DNA of 64,000 nucleotides from Dugong dugon (lineage: Eukaryota; Chordata; Mammalia; Sirenia; Dugongidae). Below are positions 53,930 to 64,000 of the stretch, piece by piece. The stretch spans positions 29,467,465-29,531,464 of the forward strand of contig CM057464.1 in the NCBI GenBank assembly GCA_030035585.1. Direction: 5' to 3'. Below the pieces are notes generated by a model. It saw only the letters and a program-made list of their open reading frames with translations. It had not been told where the DNA came from and searched no databases. A program made the position numbers and the translations under genes. The stretch's first letter is position 1. Each line of letters opens with the position of its first letter.

Positions 53930-56366
53930 GAGAGCTAGAGACACTGAACAGGGTTTTCATAGCCATTTAGGACAAGGAAAAGATAAAAGACAAGATTGAA
54001 GAATTTAGCAGGAAAATATTTTTAACATAAAAGATCAAAGCAGATTTGAATAAGAAGCATACTAACATTCTAGAATTGAAAAATACAATACTAGAAATTA
54101 AGAACACAATAGATATGCTTAACAGTTGATTAAACACAGCTAATGAGATTGCTGATAAAAAGAAAACTAAGTTAAAGAAAATATCCAGAATTAAACATGG
54201 AGAGGCAGATGAATATAAAACACAGAAAAAAAACTATAATACTTAATGATTCCAGGCATTTAAGGAGATACTTGTACAAACATTAGCTGACCACCAAGCT
54301 AACTGAGGAGAAACTTCATTGGCTATACAAGACAAAGAATATAGACTTTAAAGAATTGGTACACAAAAGCCACTAAATGAACACCACCATCACCATCACC
54401 TCTGCAAACAGCAATAACAGCAATAATCCTTGGGAGGAGGGATTCTAATTTCCAGAGCTGCCACATGGTATTATTGTAAATACCTATTTTTCAACAAAAA
54501 ATTGTGAGAAATGAAAAGAAATATGAAAGTGAGACTTCTGCAAAGGGAAAAACAAAAAAACGGTGACTAGAAACTGTCCTTGAGGAAGTCCAGACATTGG
54601 ACTCACTAGCCAAAGTCTTTAAATCAGCTATTATATATATGTTCAAGAAACCAAAGAACCTAAGGAAACCATGTAAAGAATTAAAGGAAAGTATGAGAAG
54701 GATGTTTAACCAAGTATAGATTGTCACAAAAATATGGAAACTATGAAAAAGAAGAAAACTGTAGACTTGAAAAGTACAGTAACTGAAATGAAAAAATAAG
54801 AGGAGGTCAACAGCAGATTTGAACTGGCAGAAGAATGAATCATAAACTTGAAGACGTGTAAATTGAGTTTAAAGAAAAGAAAGCAATGAAGAAAAATGAA
54901 CAAAGCCTCAGAGGCCTATGGGATATCATCAAGCACACCAACATATGCATAAGTGGAGTCCCAGAAGTAAAGGAGAGGGGCAGAAAGAATATTTGAAGAA
55001 ATAACAGCCAAAATTTCCCAAAGTTGATGAAAAATATTAATCTGTACATCCAAGAAACTCAGTGAATTCCAAGAGAAATAAACTCAAAGAGATATACACT
55101 TAAACTTATCATAATCAAACAGTTGAAGCCAAAGACAAAGAGAGAATCTTGAAAGCAGCAAGAGAAAAATGACTCATCACGTACTAGGGATTCTAAATAA
55201 GATTAATAGCTGATTTTTCATCAGAAATCATGGAAACCAAAATGCAATGAGGTGATGTGTTGGAAGTGTTGAAAGAAAAAGAATTAATTCAAGCTAGGTT
55301 GTTTTAAGATGTTAATTGAAATCCCCAGGGAATCAACTTGAAAATAGCTCAAAAATAAAGGAATTAAAATGGTATGCTGGAAAATATTAATTTAACACAA
55401 AAGAAAGCAGTAATAAAGATAAAGAGAAACAATCAAACAAAGAATAAGACATAGAAAACAATGGTAAAATAGCACACATAAATCCTAATTTATCAGTAAG
55501 TAAATTAAATATAATTGGACTAAACAGTACATTTGAAAGTCAGAAATATGAAGAATGGGGGAAAAATGTGATCCAACTATATGTTGTCTACAACAGACAG
55601 TTTTGATTTAAAGACACAAATAGCTTGAAAGTAAAAAAGATGAGAAAAGATATACTATGGAAGCAGTACCCAAAGGACAGCTACAGTGGCAATGCTAATT
55701 ACAGACAAAATAGACTTAAAGCAAAAATTGTTAGTAGAGACAAAGAAGGATATTTTATAATGATAAAAGGATCAATCGATAAACACATCATAATTATAGC
55801 ATATATACACTTAAAACACAATCCAAAACTCATGAAGCGAATGGACAGGTTGAAAAGAAAAATAAACAATTCAACAATAATAGTTGGAGACTTCAATGCC
55901 CTGCTTTCAATAATGCATAGAACACACACACAGAAGATCAACAAGGAACTGCAAGAATTGAACAACCTATAAATGACATAGACCTAACAGACGTTTATAG
56001 AACACGCAACCTAACAACAGCAGGATACACATTATTCTCAAGTGCACATGAAATATTTTTTTTTAAGATGGACTACATGTTAGGCAATAAAACAAGCCTC
56101 AATAAATTGTAAAGAATTGAAATCATACGAAGTATGTCCTCTGAATAAAATAAAATAAAATTAGAAATAAATAACAGAAAAATATTTGGAAAATTCACAA
56201 ATAAGTGGGCATTAAACAGCACACCTCTAAATAACCAATGAGTCAAAGAAGAAATCACAAGGGAAATTAGAAAATACATCAAGATGCATGAAATACAATA
56301 TACCAAAATATATGAGACACAGTGTAAGTGATGCTTAAAGTGAAATTTATAGCTGTAAATTTCTAT
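53930..56366 (+). mobile_element. Ancient L1, 5' half (ORF1 and start of ORF2)
   Basis: Sense-strand decayed L1. An ORF1-like region covers about 54050-55290: 'gaggcctatgggatatcatc', 'agccaaagacaaagagag' and 'gaaagcagcaagagaaaa' correspond to the RRM and C-terminal parts. Its sequence is unlike the young family. An ORF2 endonuclease region follows (55560-56340), including 115 open codons at 55625-55972 with 'IIVGDFNALLS'. It ends near 56366, before the RT domain, so the 3' half is missing. Stops and frameshifts occur throughout. Confidence 0.75.
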
Positions 56367-56719
56367 GTGTATATATATATATATATTTAAAGCTTTTTAA
56401 AAATATATTTTCAATAGGATTTATAACGATACATGAGAACAATGGAAACTAAAAGATTGCAAAAAAATTATTGTTGTTAATTTTATATAATAGAACTAAT
56501 AATACATTAATGTGATGTCTTGATTAATCATAAGATTTTTATGGCTTACTTTTCTGCCAACTGATATATTAGGTTATAAAAATTTATGCTTTTAGAAACT
56601 TCATTTTCAATCAATATAACTGAAAGCAATGTCAGCTGCTCTTGGTAAATGTCAGATCACAAACAGAATTTTTTGATAGTTTTTAATTTATTTATTTTTT
56701 GGCTATGGCATCATTACAC
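56367..56719. other. AT-rich spacer with short TA repeat
   Basis: A TA run at 56371-56388, then AT-rich DNA with nothing I recognise up to the next L1. Confidence 0.45.
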
Positions 56720-57886
56720 TTTTTTTTTTATTTTATTGTACTTCAGGTGAAGGCTTACAGAACAAATAGTCTCTCATGAAACGGTAGTACACGTATTGTT
56801 TTATGACATTGGTTAACAACCCCACAACATGTCAACCCTCTAACTTCTCAACCTTTTTTTCTCGTGAAAATACACATAGCCAAAGATACACCATTTCAAA
56901 AATTTCTACATGAACAGTTCAGTGACATTGACTATGCTCTTCCAATTGTGATGCTATTCTCACTTAAGATGAAGGCTTACAGAACAAACTACTTTCTCAT
57001 TTAACAGTTACTACACATGTTGCCCTATGACAATGGTTAACAATCTCACAACACATCAACAATATCCTTACTCAACCTTGTGTTCCCTATCACCAGCTTC
57101 CTTGCCCGCTTCTGCCTTCTGGCCCTTGTCACTGGACTACTGTACCTCATTAGTCCCATTTGGTTTTATGGGGCTGTCCACTCCCAGGCTGAATGGTGAC
57201 CCTTGGAGATAATTTCACCACTGAGCTAAAAGGGTGTGTGGGGGCGATTCTCTGGGTTTCTCCAGAATCCTTTAGGCCAGTAAATCCAGTCTTGTTTTTT
57301 GTGAGTTAGAAATATGTTCTACATCCTTCTCCAGCTCTGTCCAGTACCCTCTGTTGTGAACCTGGTCAGAGCAGTCAGTGGTTGTAGCCGGGCACCATCT
57401 AGCTGTACTGGACTCAGTCCAGTGGAGGCCTAGGTACTGTGGACCATTAATTCTTCAGACTAATCTTTTCCTTGTATCCTGTTCTCTTCATTCTCCCTTG
57501 CTCCCAAAGGAATGAGACCAGTTGAGTATCTTAGATGGCCACTCAAAGGCTTTTAAGACCCCAGACACTACTCACCAAGGTAGAATGTAGAGCATTGTCT
57601 TTATAAGCTGTGTCATGCCAATTGAGCTAGGTGTTCCCCGAGAACATTGTCCCCACAGCCCTCCACCCAGCAAATCAGTCCCTCAGGGAGTTTTGATGTG
57701 TCTATGGGGCTTCCATAACCTTTCCTTGTACAAGTTGTGCTAGTTTCCCCTGTATTGTGTACTGTCTCACCCTTCACCCAAGAGACCACTTATCTATTGC
57801 CTATTTAGTATTTCCCCCCAACCCCTCCCATCCCTGGTAACCAACAAAGATTGTTACATTTTGTGTGTGAAATTTTTCATGGGTTT

Positions 57887-60800
57887 TTACGATAGAAGTC
57901 TCAGACAATATTTGTCCTTTTGTGATTCACTTATTTCACTCAGCATAATGCCCTCCAGTTTCATCCATGTTATAAGATGCTTCACAGATTCATTGTTGTT
58001 CTTTCTCATTGCATAGTGCTCCATTGTGTGTATGTACCATAGTTTGTTTATCCATTCATCTGTTGATGGGCATCTAGGTTGTTTCCATCGTTTTGCTATT
58101 GTGGACAATGCTGCCATGAACATAGGTGTGCATATGTCTATTCGAGTGACAACTCTTATTTCTCTAGGATACGTTCCTAGGAGTGGGATTGCTGGATCGA
58201 ATGGTATGTCTATTTCTAGCTTTCTAAGGAAGCGCCATATCATTTTCCAAAATGGTTGTATCATTTTGCATTCCCACCAGCAGTGCATAAGAGTTCCGAT
58301 CTCCCCGCAGCCCTGCCAACATTTGTTGTTTCCAGTGTTTTTGATTCCTGCCATTAAAGCCGGGGTGAGATGGTATCTCATTGTGGTTTTAATTTGCATT
58401 TCTCTAATGGCTAGTGATCGTGAGCATTTCTTCATGTGTCTGTTGGCCATTTGAATGTCTTCTTTTGTGAAGGTCTGTTCATTTCCTTTGCCCATTTTTT
58501 AATAGGATTATTTGTATTTTTGTTGTAGAGGTGTTGGATTTTCTTGTAGATTATGGCGATTAGACTTTTGTCTGACTTGTACTGTCCAAAAACTTTTTCC
58601 CAGTTTGTAGGTTCTCTTTTTACTCTTTTGGGGAAGTCTTTTGAAGAGCATAGGTGTTTGAATTTTAGAAGATCCTAGTTATCTAGCTTATCTTCTGGGG
58701 TTTGTGTGTTGATGGTTATGGTTTGTATCCTGTTAATGCCATATATTAAGGCCTGAAGTGTTGGTCCTATTATTTCTTCTATAAACTTTATAGTTTTAGG
58801 CTTCATATTCAGGACTTTGATTCATTTTGAAATAGTTTTTGTATACGGTGTGAGGTATGGATCCTGTTTCTTTTTTTTTGCGAATGGATATCCAGTTTTG
58901 CCAGCACCATTTGTTAAAAAGACTGTCTTTTCCCCATTTGATGGACTTTGGGCCCTTGTTGAAGATCAGGTGACCATAGGTGGATGGATTTCGATCTGGG
59001 TTCTCAATTCTGTTCCATTGGTCAATGTTTCTGTCATTGTACCAGTACCAGGCTGTTTTGATTACTGTAGCTGTATAGTAGGTTCTGAAGTCAGGTAGTG
59101 TGAGTCCTCCAACTTTGTTCTTCTTTTTCAGTAGTGCTTTACTTATTCGGGGCTTCTTCCCTTTCCATAGAAAGTTAATGATTAGTTTTTCCATCTCTTT
59201 GAAGAATGTTGTTGGTATTTGGGTCGGGATTACATTTTATTTGTAAATTACTTTGGGTAGAATTGTCATTTTCACAATGTTGAGTCTGCCTATCCATGAG
59301 CATGGTATGCTTTTCCATTTATGTAGATCCCTTTGGGTTTCATGAAGTAGTGTTTTGTAGTTTTCATTGTATACGTCTTTTACATCCCTGGTCAGATTTA
59401 TTCCTAAGTATTTTATCTTTTTAGGGACTATTGAAAATGGTATTGTTTTCCTGATTTCCTTTTCGTCGTTCTCCTTACTGGTGTATAGGAATCCAACTGA
59501 TTTTTGAATGTTTATCTTGTATCCTGCTACTCTGCTGAATCTTTCTATTAGTTCCAGTAGATTTCTCGTGGAGTCTTTAGGGTTTTATGTGTATAGTATC
59601 ATATCATCTGCAAACAGGGACAGTTTAACTTCTTCATTACCAATTTGGATGCCCTTTCTTTCTTTTTCTTGCCTTATTGCTCTAGCTAGAACTTCCAGCA
59701 CAATGTTAAATAGGAGTGGTGATAAAGGGCATCCTTGTCTTGTTCCTGTTTTCAAGGGGAATGTTTTCAGCCTCTCTTATTAAGAATGATGCTGGCCGTT
59801 GGTTTTGCATAGATGCCCTTTATTATGTTGAGAAATTTCCCTTCTATACTTATTTTATTGAGAGCTTTTATCATGAATGGGTGTTGGACTTCATCAAATG
59901 CCTTTTCTGCATCAATTGAGATGATCATGTGATTCATTTCTTTCCTTTTATTTATGTGGTGGATTGACTGATTTTCTAATATTGAACCATCCTTGCATAC
60001 CTGGTATAAATCCTGCTTGGTCGTGGTGTATTATTTTTTCAATATGATGCTGAATTCTATTGGCTAGAATTTTGTTGAGAATTTTTGCATCTATATTCAT
60101 GAGAGAGATTGGTCTGTAATTTGCTTTTTTGTGACGTCTTTGCCTGATTTTGGTATCAGTGTTATGGTGGCGTCATAGAATGAATTTGGAAGTGTTGCTT
60201 CCTCTTCTATGCTCTGAAATAGTTTGAGTGGAACTGGTACAAGCTCTTCTGTAAATATTTTGTAGAATTCTCCAGTGAAGCCATCCGGGCCAGGGCTTTT
60301 TTTGGTTGGGAGTTTTTTTATTACCTTTTCAATTTCTTCTCTTGTTATGGGTCTGTTGAGATTTTCAACATCACTTTTTTGTAGTTTGGGTAGGCTGTGT
60401 GTTTCTAGAAATTTATCCATTTCCTCTAGGTTTTCAAATTTGTTGGAGTATAGTTTTCCATAATATTCTGTTATAATCCTTTTTATTTCAGTTGGGTCTG
60501 TTGTAATGTCCCCCATTTCATTTCTTCTTTGGGTTATTTGTGTCCTCTCCTGTTTTTCTTTTGTCAGTCTGGCCAGTGTTTTGTCGATTTTGTTAATTCT
60601 TTCAAAGAACCAACTTTTGGTTTGGTGGATTCTTTCTATTGTTTTTCTGTGCTCTATTTCATTTATTTCTGCTCTGATCTTTACTATTTTCTTTCTTCCA
60701 GTGGTTGTGGGCTGTTTTTGCTGTTCTTTTTCTATTTGTTTGAGTTCTGTAGTTAATGTTTTGATTTTGTCCCTTTCTTCTTTTTTGATATGCACATGTA

Positions 60801-61702
60801 TTGCTATAAATTGTCCTCTGAGGACTGCCTTAGTTGTGTCCCAAAGGTTTTGGTATGATGTGTTTTCATTCTCATTTGATTCTAGGAATTTTTTGATTCT
60901 GTCTCTGATTTCTTCTGTTACCCACTGATGTGTAAGCAGGGTATGATTCAGTTTCCATGTAATTGATGTTTTTTCCTTGCTCTTTCTAGTGTTAATTTCT
61001 ACTTTGATGGCATTGTGGTCAGAGAAGATACTTTGAATTATCTCAGCTTTTTGGATCTTGTTGAGGATTGCTCTGTGGCCTAAGATGTGGTCTATTCTAC
61101 AGAATGTTCCATGTGCATTGAAAAGAATGTGTACTTTGCAGCGGTGGGATGGAGTGTTCTATATATGTCTATGAGATCAAGTTGGCTGATTGTGCCCTTT
61201 AGGTCCTCTGCATCTTTGCTGAGTTTCTTCTTAGTTGTTCTGTCCTTTACTTAGAGTGGTGTGTTGAAGTCTCCTACTATTATTGCGGAACTGTCAATTT
61301 CTCTTTTCAGTTTTGTTAGAGTTTGTTTTATGTATTTTGGAGCCCTGTCATTGGGTGCGTAGGTGTTTATTGTCGTTATGTCTTCATGATGTATCCTCCC
61401 CTTAATCATTATATAGTGTCCTTCTTTGTCTTTTATGGTAGATTTCATTTAAAAGTCTATTATATCTGAGATTAGAATTGCCACTCCTGCTCTTTTTTGG
61501 TAGTTGTTAGCGTGATATATTTTTTTCCAACATTTGACTTTATTAAATTCACATCTTTGTTTCTAAGGTGTGTCTCTTGTAGACAGCATATTGATGGATC
61601 CTGTTTTCTTATCCGTTCTGTCACTCTCCATCTCTTTATGGGTGCATTGAGTCCATTTACATTCAGTGTAATTATTGATAGATGTCAGTTTGTTGCTGTC
61701 AT
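57887..61702 (-). pseudogene. L1 ORF2 (endonuclease/reverse transcriptase), broken
   Basis: Full-span ORF2 with ATG at 61700-61702 and stop at 57887-57889. The RT active site still reads Phe-Ala-Asp-Asp (59603-59614). Long open pieces remain: 232 codons at 60097-60795 ('[17 protein letters not shown]' block), 132 at 58796-59194 and 202 at 57887-58495, the last with the C-terminal '[19 protein letters not shown]' motif. Frameshifts near 60100, 59770, 58870 and 58480 and a stop near 61253 (TAA in the endonuclease domain) break it. It was copied as a full element and decayed later than the copy at 14541, judged by its more complete pieces. Confidence 0.9.
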
Positions 61703-62128
61703 TTTGTAGTGCTTTTTTTCTTGTGGTGAATTTTCTTTCTTCTTCTTACTCTGTTGTGCCAAGTTACTTTTGTTTGTGGATCTTTTTTTTTCGTTTCTTT
61801 TTTCTGTAGGTTTTGTTTTTGCTGAGACTTTATGTTTTTCCTCTTTTTTTTTTTTTTAAGAGTATTTTGTTAACTTTCTTTGTGGTTACCATGAATTTTA
61901 CCCTTATCTTTCTAAGTTTGAAGCAGTCAACCATTACTTGGTATCACCTTGCCTTCCTCTCCATTAGAAGGTTCTGTACCTGTTCCTTTTATTCCCTCTT
62001 TTATTGTTTTGATGTTGTTGTCATTTACTGATTAACTGCTCTGATTCCCTGTTGTATTGCTTTTGGTTTTGGGTAGTCCTCAAGAGTTCATTTCCTAGAT
62101 TGGTAACTGGCTGGTATGATCCTGTGTC

Positions 62129-63179
62129 CTAGATTCTGCCTGTGAGCTGAAGCTGTTTGTCCTCAGATCGAAGAACTCCCTTTTATCATTCTTGTAAGTT
62201 TGTTTTGACTTTTACATATTCCCTTAATTTCTGTTTATCTGGAAATGACCTAATTTTACCATCAAATTTGAATGAGAGTTTTGCAGGATATATTATTCTT
62301 GGCTGGCAATGTTTTTCTTTCAAGATTTTATATATGTCATCCCACTGCCTTCTTGCCTGCATGGTTTCTGCTGAATAATCTGAGCTTAGTCTTATTGTTT
62401 CTCCTTTGTATGTGACTTCTTGTTTTTCATGAGCTGCTCTCAGGATTCTTTGTTTGTCTTTGGTTTTGGCGAGTATGATTATGATATGCCTTGGTGATTT
62501 TCTTTTGGGGTCTGTCATATATGGAGTTTGTTGAGCTTCTTGTATGGCCAGCTTTTCATCTTTCATAATATTGGGGAAGTTTTCTGTCAGCAGTTCTTCA
62601 ATGATCCTCTGTGTGTTTTCTGTTTTCTCCCCCTGTTCTGGAATTCCAATCACTTGCAGATTTTTGCTTTTGATTGTATCCCACGTAACTCTCAGAGTCT
62701 CTTCATTTTTCTTTGTTCTTTTTTCTGAGTTTTCCTGAAACAGAGTTGTATCCAAGTGTTTGTCTTCAATTCCACTGATCCTGTGTTCCTACCATTTCAA
62801 ATCTGCTTCTCAGCCTTTCTATGACACCGTCCATTTCTGAAATCTTGTTGTTTATGTTTTTGATTTCTAATTTTTGTGTTTGTATAATTTCTAGTTGTGA
62901 ATTTATTTTGGCATTTTGTTCCTGCATTATTTTCCGGAATTATTCCAATTTTTTGTCTGCATTTTCCATGAATTTGTCTATTTTTTCATCATGTTTGTCA
63001 GCTTTTTGTCTCAGTTCTTGGAGATTTGTGACTATTAAAGATTTGAATTCCCTATCAGGTAGTTCTAGTGCCTTTTTTTCCACTGAAAAGTCATCTGGTG
63101 GTCTATTTTTAACGCCTACTGGAACCTTCCTGTCTTGTTTTTGTAAATGTTTTGATATTGTCTGGTGTCTTCGGGGCAT
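62129..63179 (-). pseudogene. L1 ORF1 (RNA-binding protein), broken
   Basis: ATG at 63177-63179 opens MPRRHQTISKHLQKQ. The frame stops after 79 codons with TAA, at the same codon as in the ORF1 at 14909. A second open stretch (189 codons, 62186-62755) holds the RRM and C-terminal domain ('NLQVIGIPEQGEKTENTQRI' and on). The family stop TAG is at 62129-62131. The total length of 1051 nt is not a multiple of three, so at least one frameshift exists besides the stop. Confidence 0.9.
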
Positions 63180-64000
63180 TCAGTAGTTATTTTTCTCGTT
63201 TATTGATTGTAGATTTGTTTGTTTCATCCTTTTTTTTTTTAAATTTGACTATGTCTGAGCAGACGGACTGTGTGTTCTTTGTTGTTTGCTCTTCTGTGGG
63301 TACAATACTTTTTGCCTCCTTCTCCAATGGCAGGATCAGTCACTCTAATATGGTACCGAGGGATGGTCTAGCTGAAAAGGAATTCCTGGGATGGGTTTTT
63401 GTGGTTCTTACTACAGCCAACCGGGCGGGTCGGTAATCTGTGCAGGGCAGGTTCCAGTAGGCCGTGCCTGTGCTGCTTGGTGGTGTGATGTTAAGCATAC
63501 GGTGCAGGTAGGCAGGATGTAGCAGGGAGACTGTTATGTGTGGAGCTAAGATGGATATGGGAGAGAGGAGAGAGGAACAGGAGCCAAAAACATACAAAGA
63601 AACAAAAAAGAATGCTAGGGGAGCTTGCTGTTGGAGTGCAGAGATGAGAGACTTTGAAATAGAGAAAAAGAGAAAGTGGAAGAGGAAGAAAAGAAAAGAA
63701 TGAATAAATAAATATCAGAAAGGTTAAGGAACTGCAAAGTTCCCAGGGATCCCACCGGTGCAGCTATGAGGTTTGGGGAAGTTGCTCTTAGGTGTTGCAG
63801 CACAGCCTGGCTAGAAGGCGTAGAGGTATACAACGCCAGGTATTCAGAGAACAGAAATAGAAGGAAGATATAGAGAGATGAGAAACTGAGTAATGAAGAA
63901 AGGGAAAAAGAGGGAAAAGAAAAGAAAACAAATTTTAAAAAAAGAAGAACATGAACCCCCCCCCCCAAAAAAAAAAAACAGAAAAAATAATACCAATGAA
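63180..64000 (-). promoter_or_regulatory. L1 5' UTR, alternative type, running off the window
   Basis: From 63180 to about 63548 it aligns with the 5' UTR at 44323-44570 ('gggcaggttcca', 'ggcgtgcctg'-like and 'ttatgtgtg(g/a)agctaag' blocks), with insertions near the ORF1 side. From 63549 outward it is unrelated to the other copies: purine-rich (aagaaa, gagaga) with a C-run and A-run at 63955-63979. It is also longer (over 820 bases) than the 560-base type and does not reach a YY1-type start within the window. Confidence 0.65.

Larger units (their letters stand above)
56720..64000 (-). mobile_element. Long young L1, 5' end beyond window
   Basis: Antisense L1 of the same family: T-run 56720-56729 (tail), 3' UTR 56730-57886, ORF2 57887-61702, spacer, ORF1 62129-63179 and 5' UTR from 63180 to the window edge. 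ORF1 and ORF2 are both broken. The 3' UTR has the same modular layout as the other copies, without the duplication seen at 37717-38316. Confidence 0.93.

Overview
The window is vertebrate nuclear DNA, AT-rich, with no host gene that I can support. It is almost certainly from an afrotherian mammal, most likely an elephant or close relative. The evidence is the set of repeats: at least ten tRNA-related SINEs of the AfroSINE type with RTE-like 3' tails, an RTE-clade LINE of the kind that mobilises them, and several copies of one L1 family with an unusual 1.2-kb 3' UTR. There is also a Tigger1-type DNA transposon, MaLR/ERVL-like LTRs and an ERVL pol remnant. No database search was run; family names rest on recognised motifs and sequence ends.

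Layout. 1-1190 is the 3' end of a young L1 (+), followed by an older L1 3' UTR and a TA repeat. 1.8-7.8 kb is mostly anonymous AT-rich DNA with SINEs, an RTE tail and a solo MaLR-like LTR. 7.8-28.4 kb is one ancient antisense L1 of about 6.4 kb, opened out to 20.6 kb by nested insertions: four SINEs, a 5'-truncated young L1 (-), a full-length young L1 (+) with a 15-bp target duplication, a complete Tigger1 (-), and a prematurely ended L1 3' UTR fragment. 28.5-31.8 kb is anonymous DNA with a small old L1 piece. 31.8-35.5 kb is a near full-length, decayed RTE LINE (+) broken by a SINE and an LTR.

37.5-44.9 kb is a full-length young L1 (-) with a 15-bp target duplication, an open ORF1 (349 aa) and an ORF2 interrupted by only one single-base frameshift. 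45-53.8 kb holds SINEs, a solo LTR, a non-autonomous RTE derivative, an ERVL pol/dUTPase remnant and an RTE fragment. 53.9-56.4 kb is the 5' half of another ancient L1 (+). 56.7-64.0 kb is a second long young L1 (-) whose 5' UTR runs off the window.

Working together: the L1s supply the ORF1 chaperone and ORF2 endonuclease/reverse transcriptase for L1 copying. The RTE supplies the equivalent enzyme for the SINEs and for its own deletion derivative, through a shared 3' tail. The most notable signals are the nearly intact L1 and its long inter-ORF spacer with a small ORF abutting ORF2, the modular 3' UTR, the divergent 5' UTRs, and a 458-bp perfectly identical inverted tract between two otherwise diverged L1 copies, which suggests gene conversion.
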